A DNA stretch of 64,000 nucleotides from Gammaproteobacteria bacterium. GTDB lineage: Bacteria; Pseudomonadota; Gammaproteobacteria; Steroidobacterales; Steroidobacteraceae. The notes beneath the pieces are model-generated. The model did no database searches and was not told the DNA's origin. It saw only the letters and a list, made by a program, of their open reading frames with translations. Below are positions 18,406-25,838 of this stretch, piece by piece. A program made the translations under genes and the position numbers. The stretch covers positions 1-64,000 of the forward strand of contig JANYHD010000021.1 of the NCBI GenBank assembly GCA_025359205.1. Reading direction: 5' to 3'. The stretch's first letter is position 1. Every line of letters starts with the position of its first letter.

Positions 18406-20420
18406 AGGCGCGGTGGCACAGGACGTCGACCGCGCGGTCGGGTGCTCTCGCCCTGCTCAGCGGCAATGGGCGCCGGAATAGCGACGACTTCACGCAAGCG
18501 CGAAAACGGCGCGGTCTTGTGCGGAATCGCCATCGCCTCGACAAAGTGTTGCTGGAAGCGCGGTTCGATCGCGGTCTCGATCTTTTCCACGCGGCGCACC
18601 AGCCGCTCGATCTCGGTGCGCGCTTCATGGTCCAGCAGCGCGATGCGCGCACCGGCGCCGGCGGCATTGCCAGCGGAGGTGACCTGCGCCAGGTCGCAGT
18701 CCGGGATCATCCCCAGCACCATGGCGTACTTGACATCGATGTGCGCGCCGAAGGCGCCGGCCAGGCGGATGCGGTCCACCTGTTCCACGCCCAGATGCTC
18801 CATCAACAGTTTGATGCCGGCGTACAGTGCGGCTTTCGCCAGCTGAATGGCACGCACGTCGTTCTGCGAGATCTGTAACGTGGTCGTGCCCCGATGCAAA
18901 ACATATGAGTAAGTGCGGCCGCTGGGCACGACCCGCTCGCTGCGGGCCGCGAGCGAACCTACCACCACACCGTCCTGGCTGATGATGCCGGCCAGGTACA
19001 TCTCAGCAATCACCTCGATGATGCCCGAACCGCAGATGCCGGTGATGCCGGTAGCGGCCGTCGCCTCGTCGAAACCTGGCTCGTTCGACCACAGGTCCGA
19101 GCCGATGATCTTGAAACGCGGCTCGAGTGTCAGCGGATCAATGCGCACGCGCTCGATCGCGCCCGGCGCGGCGCGCTGGCCGCCGCTGATCTGGGCGCCT
19201 TCGAAGGCCGGTCCGGTCGGGCTCGAACAGGCGAGCAGCCGCTCCTTGTTGCCGAGCACGATCTCGGCATTGGTGCCGACATCGACCAGCAGTGTGAGCT
19301 CTGTGCGCAGGTCCGGGCGCTCGGCCAGGATCACGCCTGCCGTGTCCGCGCCCACATGCCCCGCGATGCACGGCAGGATGTAGATGCGCGCATTCGGATT
19401 CATCTTCAGGTCAAGTTGCGAGGCCTTCACGGTCACTGACGCGTCGGTGCACAACGCAAAGGGCGCGCCACCCAGTTCAACCGGATCGATGCCGAGCAGC
19501 AGGTGATGCATGATCGGATTGCCGACGATCGCGGCCTCGAGTATCTCGCCGCCCGTGACGCCCGCATCCTTTGCCACCTGCGCGATGAGTTCGTTGAGCG
19601 CCAGCCGCACTGCCGCGGTCATCTGCTGCGCGCCATCGGGATTCATCATCGAATAGGACACGCGGCTCATCAGGTCTTCGCCGAAGCGGATCTGCGGGTT
19701 CATGGCGCCGCTGGTCGCAAGCACGTTGCCGGTGAGCAGGTCGCAGATGTGCATGGCGATTGTGGTCGAGCCGATGTCGACAGCCAGGCCGTAGGCGCGC
19801 TCATGGAGGCCTGGCCACACGGCGATGATGCTCTTGCGCGCGTGCACCGCGACCGTGACCGCCCATTTACCCTTGCGCAACGTGGGCTGGAGCGACTGGA
19901 GTAGCGAGAAGTCGCACTCCAGGTCCTTGAGTTGCCATTCGCGCTCGAGGGCGACGCACAAGCGTTGCAGGTCGCTGGCCGGATCGTGCATGTCGGGTTC
20001 GGTGACCTCCACGTAGTGGAGGCTGACCACCGGGTTGAGTGTGATCTCGCGCTCGTCGGCCGCTTTGCGGATCACCTGTCGGTGCACCTGGCTACTGGCC
20101 GGCACGTCGATCACCACGTCGCCCAGGATCAGGGCCTGGCAGGACAGGCGGCGGTCGGGGACCATGACGCGGCGCCGCGCGTACGCCGTCTCCGTCGCGC
20201 TCACCGGCGAGAGATGATCGTGCTGCGACTTCACGCCGTGTTTCGCGAAATCGCCCTCCATGACAGTGACCTGGCAGCGTCCGCACATCGCACGTCCGCC
20301 GCACACTGAATCCACGTCCACGCCCAGCGCGCGCGCCGCGGCCAGCACCGGCGTGCCCAGCTCAAACCGCCCGCGCCGGCCCGAGGGCGTGAACACGATC
20401 AGTGCGTCAGCGTCAGGCAT
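18402..20420 (-). CDS. Corrinoid-activating Fe-S/ASKHA protein (RACE family)
   Basis: Reductive activator of corrinoid-dependent methyltransferases: it returns accidentally oxidised Co(II) to Co(I) using ATP and an iron-sulfur electron donor. The protein has 672 residues. The N-terminal [2Fe-2S] domain has Cys40, Cys46, Cys49 and Cys94. A middle linker region follows, then an ASKHA-type ATP-binding domain from about residue 205 (LAVDIGSTTIA phosphate loop, later VDVGTNAEIV and CGSGIIE). The C-terminal tail is Arg/Pro-rich and weakly conserved. It lies 34 nt downstream of the methyl-THF methyltransferase in the same operon. Such proteins accompany MtgB/MttB systems in anaerobes; its presence beside oxygen-consuming sarcosine oxidase is notable. 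Confidence 0.88.
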   Translation of the reverse strand: MPDADALIVFTPSGRRGRFELGTPVLAAARALGVDVDSVCGGRAMCGRCQVTVMEGDFAKHGVKSQHDHLSPVSATETAYARRRVMVPDRRLSCQALILGDVVIDVPASSQVHRQVIRKAADEREITLNPVVSLHYVEVTEPDMHDPASDLQRLCVALEREWQLKDLECDFSLLQSLQPTLRKGKWAVTVAVHARKSIIAVWPGLHERAYGLAVDIGSTTIAMHICDLLTGNVLATSGAMNPQIRFGEDLMSRVSYSMMNPDGAQQMTAAVRLALNELIAQVAKDAGVTGGEILEAAIVGNPIMHHLLLGIDPVELGGAPFALCTDASVTVKASQLDLKMNPNARIYILPCIAGHVGADTAGVILAERPDLRTELTLLVDVGTNAEIVLGNKERLLACSSPTGPAFEGAQISGGQRAAPGAIERVRIDPLTLEPRFKIIGSDLWSNEPGFDEATAATGITGICGSGIIEVIAEMYLAGIISQDGVVVGSLAARSERVVPSGRTYSYVLHRGTTTLQISQNDVRAIQLAKAALYAGIKLLMEHLGVEQVDRIRLAGAFGAHIDVKYAMVLGMIPDCDLAQVTSAGNAAGAGARIALLDHEARTEIERLVRRVEKIETAIEPRFQQHFVEAMAIPHKTAPFSRLREVVAIPAPIAAEQGESTRPRGRRPVPPRL

Positions 20421-20454
20421 GTGTCAGCTACGGACCTGGTGCCCCAGCACTCGC

Positions 20455-21390
20455 CTAAGCACGCCGCCGATGGCCGCCCTCGCGCCGTCCGCGCCCGGCA
20501 CCCTCCGCGCCGGTCGCGCCGGCCACGCCGGGAGTGCCAGGCGCCGGCTGGTCGCGGTACTTGCGGATCCAGTTCGCACAATGCGGATCGTTCCCCATCA
20601 TGACATCGGCCCCCAGGCAGGCCTGCATGACTTCCGCGTGCAGCGGATTGGTGATCGCCGAGGTGAGCCCCGCGCCAATCGCCATCGTGAGGAAGGCGGC
20701 GTTGATGCCATTGCGGTTCGGCAGGCCGAAGCTGACGTTGGAAGCGCCGCAGGTCGTGTTGACCTTCAGCTCGGTGCGCAGGCGATGGAGCAGCTGCATC
20801 ACCTGTTGGCCGGCGGAATTGATGGCGCCGATCGGCATCACCAGCGGATCGACGATGACGTCGCAGGCCGGAATGCCGTAGTCCGCGGCGCGTTCGACGA
20901 TCTTCTTCGCAATCGAAAAGCGCACGTTCGGATCCTCGGAAATCCCGGTCTCGTCATTCGAGATGGCCACCACCGCGGCGCCATATTTTTTCACCAGCGG
21001 CAGCACCGATTCGAGGCGCTCTTCTTCGCCGGTCACGGAATTGACCAGCGCCTTGCCCTTGTAGACCGCGAGCCCGGCTTCGAGCGCGGCTACGATCGAG
21101 GAGTCGATCGATAGCGGCACATCGGTGATGCTCTGCACCAGCTGCACGGCCCGCGCGAGGATTGCCGGCTCGTCGGCGAGCGGAATGCCGGCATTGACAT
21201 CGAGCATCTGCGCCCCGGCCGCGACCTGCGCGAGCGCGTCGGCCTCGACGCGGCTGAAATCACCGGCCGCCATCTCGGCCGCCAGGATCTTGCGGCCCGT
21301 AGGATTGATGCGTTCACCGATGATCACGAAGGGATGATTGAAACCAATGATCACCTCGCGCTTTGCCGAACCAATCACCGTTTCAGTCAT
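20455..21390 (-). CDS. mtgA: Methyltetrahydrofolate:corrinoid methyltransferase
   Basis: Pterin-binding (DHPS-fold) methyltransferase moving a methyl between a corrinoid protein and THF, 311 residues. IGERINPTG at the N-terminus, QMLDVNAGIP, DVPLSIDSS and the NTTCGASNVSFGLPNR segment are the typical pterin-binding barrel motifs. In this operon the expected direction is methyl-Co(III) + THF to methyl-THF. The start overlaps the metF stop (ATGA). The last 30 or so residues form a Gly/Ala/Arg-rich tail (GRGRREGGHRRRA) not expected in the family, suggesting loss of an earlier stop or a frameshifted extension. Confidence 0.88.
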   Translation of the reverse strand: MTETVIGSAKREVIIGFNHPFVIIGERINPTGRKILAAEMAAGDFSRVEADALAQVAAGAQMLDVNAGIPLADEPAILARAVQLVQSITDVPLSIDSSIVAALEAGLAVYKGKALVNSVTGEEERLESVLPLVKKYGAAVVAISNDETGISEDPNVRFSIAKKIVERAADYGIPACDVIVDPLVMPIGAINSAGQQVMQLLHRLRTELKVNTTCGASNVSFGLPNRNGINAAFLTMAIGAGLTSAITNPLHAEVMQACLGADVMMGNDPHCANWIRKYRDQPAPGTPGVAGATGAEGAGRGRREGGHRRRA

Positions 21391-22409
21391 TGAGCGATCC
21401 TCGTTTCTGCTATGGAGTTGTCCCGGCCCGGATACCAGGGCACGCGACCGGCGAGCGCGCCCGAGCGCTCGACGATTTCACGAACGGATTGTTCCTGGCG
21501 GTACGCCATGATGTGCACGCCACTGACGCCGCGCACTTCGCGCAGCTCCTGGATCAGTTCCACGCACAGCTTGCGGCCTTCCTGCGCGGCGTTCGGCCCG
21601 GCATCAGCCAAGCGCTTGATGATCGCGTCCGGGATGTGCAGGCCGGGTACATTGCGGCGCATCCACTCGGCCGTCGACGCGGCGCGCAGGGGGCCGACCC
21701 CCACCAGCACGAAAACCTTTTCAAGGAGCCCTAGGTCCTCGATGCGGCGCATGAATTCACGCAGCACCGGCATATCGTAGCAGTACTGCGTCTGGATGAA
21801 CTGCGCGCCGGCGGCGACTTTCTTGGCGACGCGCTGCGCGCGGAATTCCACCGGCGCGGCGAAGGGATTGGCCGCCGCACCCAGGAACACGCGCGGCGCA
21901 AAGCTGATCTTGCGCCCGCTCAGGAACCGATGCTCGTCGCGCAGCGTGCGCGCCGTCTCCAGCAGCGTGACGGCGTCCAGGTCAAACACCGGCTTGGCCT
22001 GCGGATGGTCGCCCGCCTGCACGCCATCGCCGCTCAGGCACAGCACGTTGCACACGCCCATCGCCGCGCCGCCCAGGATATCGCCCTGCATGGCGATGCG
22101 ATTGCGGTCGCGGCAGGAAATCTGCATCACCGGCGCGTATCCCAAGCGCGTGAGCAAAGCGCAGACCGCGAGGCTCCCCATGTGGCAATGCGCCCCGCTG
22201 CCGTCGGTGGCGTTGATGGCGTCAACACAACCGTCAAAGATGCGCGCGCGATCGTACACTTCCTGCGGATCCGCCGAATCGGGCGGCGCCAGTTCGGTTG
22301 TGATCGCAAACTGGCCGGCGCGCAGCACGCGCTCGAGCCGCCCGGGCGAAGTGTGGCCCGGCAGGATCGGCAAGGGATAACCGGGGACTGGCTCGTCGTC
22401 GAACTTCAT
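21387..22409 (-). CDS. metF: Methylenetetrahydrofolate reductase
   Basis: FAD-binding TIM-barrel enzyme interconverting 5-methyl-THF and 5,10-methylene-THF, 340 residues from an ATG at 22409 that overlaps the metV stop by 4 nt; the open frame extends further upstream but only as read-through of metV. Motifs: FAITTELAPP (catalytic Glu region), INATDGSGAHCHMG, LCLSGDG and AGAQFIQTQYCYD. The local role is probably oxidation of the methyl-THF made by MtgA, the reverse of the biosynthetic direction. It ends overlapping mtgA. Confidence 0.9.
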   Translation of the reverse strand: MKFDDEPVPGYPLPILPGHTSPGRLERVLRAGQFAITTELAPPDSADPQEVYDRARIFDGCVDAINATDGSGAHCHMGSLAVCALLTRLGYAPVMQISCRDRNRIAMQGDILGGAAMGVCNVLCLSGDGVQAGDHPQAKPVFDLDAVTLLETARTLRDEHRFLSGRKISFAPRVFLGAAANPFAAPVEFRAQRVAKKVAAGAQFIQTQYCYDMPVLREFMRRIEDLGLLEKVFVLVGVGPLRAASTAEWMRRNVPGLHIPDAIIKRLADAGPNAAQEGRKLCVELIQELREVRGVSGVHIMAYRQEQSVREIVERSGALAGRVPWYPGRDNSIAETRIAQ

Positions 22410-22864
22410 GCCGGCGGCGCCGTCTTTTCCCGTACCACGCGCAGCCAGGCCGAGTGGCCCTGCAGGCGGCGGTCGACGGCATGCTGCACGCTGCTGAGCG
22501 AGGCCTGGCCACCGGGAATGCGCGTCGCCCCGGCATATGCCTCGACCCAGACGCAGCGCATTTCCGGCTTCACTTCGCAATGGCCATTGTCGCGCACGCC
22601 ACCGCAGGGGCCGTTGCGCAGTTGCTTGGGGCAATTCATCGGACAGGACATGCCCGTCGAGCTGAGCACGCATTGGCCGCACATCTGGCAGTCGAAAAAC
22701 GCGCCCTTGACGACGCGCTCCAGCGCAGCCATTGGACGCTCCAGGCGTTCGTAGCCGATCAGGCGCCAGAGCGGATTCCAGCTCACTAGGAAAGCCTCGA
22801 ATCCGTGGTAGAAAGCGTTGAGGCCGCGTGCGTGACGCACCGACCAGCGGCGCAGGGAATACAT
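22406..22864 (-). CDS. metV: MetV-type cysteine-rich partner of MetF (MTHFR C-terminal family)
   Basis: 152-residue protein of the family that partners MetF in acetogens and related clusters. Eight Cys at residues 59, 62, 65, 74, 78, 87, 96 and 104 (CQMCGQC, SCPMNCPK, GPCGG, HCEV, RCVW) could bind metal or Fe-S clusters. By analogy with MetFV it may hand electrons to or from the MetF flavin. It shares 1 nt with the upstream gene and overlaps metF by 4 nt, consistent with an obligate complex. Confidence 0.85.
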   Translation of the reverse strand: MYSLRRWSVRHARGLNAFYHGFEAFLVSWNPLWRLIGYERLERPMAALERVVKGAFFDCQMCGQCVLSSTGMSCPMNCPKQLRNGPCGGVRDNGHCEVKPEMRCVWVEAYAGATRIPGGQASLSSVQHAVDRRLQGHSAWLRVVREKTAPPA

Positions 22865-23208
22865 CAGGCCTGCTCCCCGCCCGCTGCTTCGCTGCCCGCT
22901 GCTACGCTGCCCGGTGCGAGGCCATGGGCGCGGATCAGTTTTTCCAGATCCTCGTCCGTGTAGTGCGCTTCGAGGCGTGCGGCCTCCGCCTGCGCGATGG
23001 CATCGAGATCGCCGGTCACTGGGCGCGGGTCACTGCGCTTCCAGTCGGCCAGGTATGCGGCTGAACCGCCTTTGCCCGCGCGCATGGCGGCGCGATCGAC
23101 GGCTTCCTGGAAGCGGTGCGTGAGCTGCACCTTGGCGGTCTCGCGCCCCTGCTTGACGATGACCTGCGCCGGAATGTCGCGCCAGGAAATGATGATCAGC
23201 GAGGCCAT
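22864..23208 (-). CDS. Small protein of the 'virulence factor' family
   Basis: 114 residues; matches my recollection of the family named 'virulence factor', an uninformative label, that recurs in corrinoid methyltransferase clusters. The N-terminal LIIISWRDIPAQVIVK segment and the FQEAVDRAAMRAG stretch are the recognisable parts. It ends in an Ala/Gly-rich tail. The start overlaps the DUF1638 gene by 13 nt, and the stop shares one base with the metV start, so it is fully embedded in the operon. Function unknown; perhaps a small adaptor or chaperone for the corrinoid complex. Confidence 0.75.
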   Translation of the reverse strand: MASLIIISWRDIPAQVIVKQGRETAKVQLTHRFQEAVDRAAMRAGKGGSAAYLADWKRSDPRPVTGDLDAIAQAEAARLEAHYTDEDLEKLIRAHGLAPGSVAAGSEAAGGEQA

Positions 23209-23831
23209 GCGAGTCGCTCCTCGGCCGGCGCACCTTCGGCTACGCGCCGCAGGCTGATCGCCAGCTCGCCGTAGCCCGTGTTGTGCACGGAAAATTCCAG
23301 CCCCAGGCGCTCGGCAATGGCGCGGGCATGCGCAATGTCGCTGTGTGCCTCGTCCTGTACGAGATACACGACGCGGCGATAGTTGCGGAAATATTCACCG
23401 ATCAGTTCCGGGTGTCGGTCGATGCCGAGCGTCTGCGCCACCAGTCGCTCGAAATGGCGCACCAGGAAATCCGTCAGGTAGAAGGTGCCAGGCTCCTGCT
23501 CGGCGAGTTCACTGAAGCGCTGCGCCGTGGCAAAGAATTCGTAGCAGTGCGCGCCCGGGAGCCGTTCAATGCCCTCAGTCTCCAGCAACGCGTCGAGACG
23601 CCCGCCGGTGCCGCAATCAGCGTAGGCGACGAAGATCTTCGCGTAGCGGGCGCGTGCGGCCTCGATGGCCTCGCGCACCCGGCCGGGAATCTGCTCAGGA
23701 TGGTTGTGCAGCTCAGGCGGCAGGCACTGCACATCGAGCGCCTCCCAACCATTGAGCCGGCGCAGCGCCGAGATTTCGTGCGCCAGGGCTCCGCAGGCGA
23801 TGACCAGCGCGCCGGATCGCGTAGCGTCCAC
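23196..23831 (-). CDS. DUF1638 protein of the corrinoid operon
   Basis: 211 residues. The IACGALAHEI and AYADCGTGG motifs are the conserved Cys-containing elements of the DUF1638 family, which is found next to corrinoid methyltransferases in many genomes. No biochemical function is established that I know of; the two conserved Cys motifs could bind a metal or a cofactor. It lies 21 nt after the corrinoid protein gene and overlaps the next gene by 13 nt. Confidence 0.82.
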   Translation of the reverse strand: MDATRSGALVIACGALAHEISALRRLNGWEALDVQCLPPELHNHPEQIPGRVREAIEAARARYAKIFVAYADCGTGGRLDALLETEGIERLPGAHCYEFFATAQRFSELAEQEPGTFYLTDFLVRHFERLVAQTLGIDRHPELIGEYFRNYRRVVYLVQDEAHSDIAHARAIAERLGLEFSVHNTGYGELAISLRRVAEGAPAEERLAWPR

Positions 23832-23852
23832 GAGCTGGGTTCTCCTAAGGTT

Positions 23853-24560
23853 TCAGTGGGCCCGTGCTGCTGTACGGCGCGCGAGCAGGAGCGACTTGGC
23901 GGTCTCGACCGCGATCGCGGCATCGCGGCAATAGGCGTCGGCGCCAACTGCCTTGCCGAATTCCTCATTGAGTGGCGCACCGCCGACCAGCACGATGAAA
24001 TCGCTGCGGATGCCCTTTTCCTTCATCGTATCGATGACGACCTTCATGTACGGCATCGTCGTGGTCAGCAGTGCCGACATGCCGAGGATGTCGGGCTTGT
24101 GCTCCTCGAGCGCCGCCATGAATTTTTCCACTGCATTGTTGATGCCGAGGTTGATGACTTCGAAGCCCGCGCCCTCGAGCATCATGGACACCAGGTTCTT
24201 GCCGATGTCGTGAATGTCGCCCTTGACGGTGCCGATGACCACCTTGCCGATCGGCTCGACGCCGGTCTCTGCGAGGAGCGGACGCAGGATCTCCATGCCG
24301 CCCTTCATCGCGTTGGCGGCGAGCAGCACCTCGGGCACGAACAGGATGCCGTCGCGGAAGTCGATGCCGACGATGCGCATGCCCTCGACCAGCGCATCAT
24401 TGAGCACACGCTCGGGGCTCCAGCCACGCTTCAGGTAAATGTGCGTCGCCTGTTCGACCTCGACCTTGAGTCCGTTGTACAGGTCGTCGTGTACCTGCTC
24501 GGCCAGCTCCTCGTCGTTCAAGGAGTTAAGGTCAAATTCCGCGTTGCCATCATCGCTCAT
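23853..24560 (-). CDS. mtgC: Corrinoid (B12-binding) methyl carrier protein
   Basis: 235-residue methyl shuttle with the four-helix cap (about 15-100) and the B12-binding Rossmann domain (about 105-230). The base-off ligand motif DxHxxG is present as D115-I-H117-D-I-G120, and the NAVEKF and GGAPLNEEF segments follow. It accepts the methyl from MtgB and donates it to MtgA. First gene of the minus-strand operon; the region before it holds an inverted repeat. Confidence 0.93.
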   Translation of the reverse strand: MSDDGNAEFDLNSLNDEELAEQVHDDLYNGLKVEVEQATHIYLKRGWSPERVLNDALVEGMRIVGIDFRDGILFVPEVLLAANAMKGGMEILRPLLAETGVEPIGKVVIGTVKGDIHDIGKNLVSMMLEGAGFEVINLGINNAVEKFMAALEEHKPDILGMSALLTTTMPYMKVVIDTMKEKGIRSDFIVLVGGAPLNEEFGKAVGADAYCRDAAIAVETAKSLLLARRTAARAH

Positions 24561-24613
24561 GATCAGTCTCCCGCAAGCCTGTCAAATGGTATGTGGAGGG
24601 GGTTGCCGACACT

Positions 24614-24628
24614 GGTCGCTTAGCGACC
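24614..24628. promoter_or_regulatory. Inverted repeat upstream of the corrinoid operon
   Basis: GGTCGC, a TTA spacer and GCGACC form a perfect 6-bp palindrome 54 nt upstream of the corrinoid protein start and downstream of the AraC-type regulator gene. It could be an operator or the base of a terminator for the regulator transcript; no U-run follows on the minus strand. A TTGACA at 24573-24578 (minus) has no convincing -10 partner. Confidence 0.3.
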
Positions 24629-24696
24629 GGCGCATGCCCGCAGGCGACACGGCCGGGCGACACTCGGCCCGGCGCCGTTTGCGCCAGCTTTCGCCT

Positions 24697-25716
24697 TCAA
24701 CCCAGTATCTCCCGCGGCGGCGCGCGGCCCTGGGCCCGCACCGCCGTGTGCGTATGGCGGATTTGCCGCTCGGCACTGGGTGGGCAGCCGAACTGACGCC
24801 GGTAGCACTTCGAGAAATGCGGTGGCGACTGGAAGCCGCAGGCAGTGGTGATGTCCATGATCGGCATCGCCGTCTGCAGCAGCAGCTCGCGCGCGCGTCG
24901 CAGCCGCATCTGCAGGTAATACTTCTTGGGCACGCAATCGAGGTGCCGCTTGAACAGGCGTTCGATCTGGCGGCGCGACAGGCCAGTGCTCCGAGCGATC
25001 GCATCGAGCGGCATGGGCTTTTCGATGTGTTCTTCCATCAGCTGCGCGACCTTGATCAGGCCCTCGTGGCTCGCGCCCAGTTGTGCCCGCAGCGGCACGA
25101 ACTGCTGGTCGCGATCGTTCCTGGCGCGATCGACGATGAACTGCTCGGCGATCAACTGTGCGACGCGGTTGCCGAGCTTGCCCTTGACCAGGTGCAGCAT
25201 CAGGTCGAGCGGCGCAATGCCGCCCGAGGCCGTGTAGCGGTCGCGGTCAATCGTGAACACCTGGTTGCTGAGCATGACGCGCGGGAATTCCTCGCGCAGC
25301 GCCGAAAGATTCTCCCAGTGAATCGTGGCCCGGTAGGTGTCGAGGAGCCCGGCACGCGCGAGCGCGTAACCCCCCGTGCACAGCGCACCGATGCCCACGC
25401 GCCGGTCTGCAAACCGGCGTAGTGCCCGCAGCAGCGGTGCCGTCACGCCATCGCGCACATCGACGCCGCCGCAGACGAACAGGATCTCGACCCGCCCCAG
25501 TCCCTCCAGAGTCTGCGTCGGCGAGAACGAGAGACCGTTGCTGGCCGTCACGGGCGCGCCATCGAGGCTGACGATCGACCACTCGTAAGCGAGCTGCCCG
25601 CTGATGCTGTTGGCCATGCGCAGCGGCTCGACCGCATTCGAGAGTGCAATCATCGAGTACTGCGGCAGCGTCAGGAACGCGAAATGGCTTTTGCGTAGTA
25701 CCGGCCCGGATTCCAA
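24697..25716 (-). CDS. GlxA/GbdR-family AraC transcriptional regulator
   Basis: 339 residues from a TTG start with GGAG 8 nt upstream. The N-terminal DJ-1/PfpI-like domain (about 10-190, ALCTGGYALARAGLLD) is followed by an AraC-type double helix-turn-helix (about 225-325; LSRRQIERLFKRHL and ITTACGFQSPPHFSKCYRRQFG). This is the architecture of Pseudomonas GbdR, the glycine betaine/dimethylglycine-responsive activator. Its position just upstream of the corrinoid operon makes it the likely regulator of the island, but direct evidence is absent. Confidence 0.85.
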   Translation of the reverse strand: MESGPVLRKSHFAFLTLPQYSMIALSNAVEPLRMANSISGQLAYEWSIVSLDGAPVTASNGLSFSPTQTLEGLGRVEILFVCGGVDVRDGVTAPLLRALRRFADRRVGIGALCTGGYALARAGLLDTYRATIHWENLSALREEFPRVMLSNQVFTIDRDRYTASGGIAPLDLMLHLVKGKLGNRVAQLIAEQFIVDRARNDRDQQFVPLRAQLGASHEGLIKVAQLMEEHIEKPMPLDAIARSTGLSRRQIERLFKRHLDCVPKKYYLQMRLRRARELLLQTAMPIMDITTACGFQSPPHFSKCYRRQFGCPPSAERQIRHTHTAVRAQGRAPPREILG

Positions 25717-25838
25717 GAAAATCTCCGCTTATTCAGAACCGTGAACCTGTCGGATTACGACGCTATTCTTGTCCAAATGCGACGAGGATGCAATTCCCCT
25801 GTTTGCCACCGCGTTGCGCTTTGCTTACGGTGCAACCC

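Noticed and set aside
24439-25422. 327-residue plus-strand frame opposite the AraC-type regulator
   Set aside because: No domain, antisense to a clear HTH protein.
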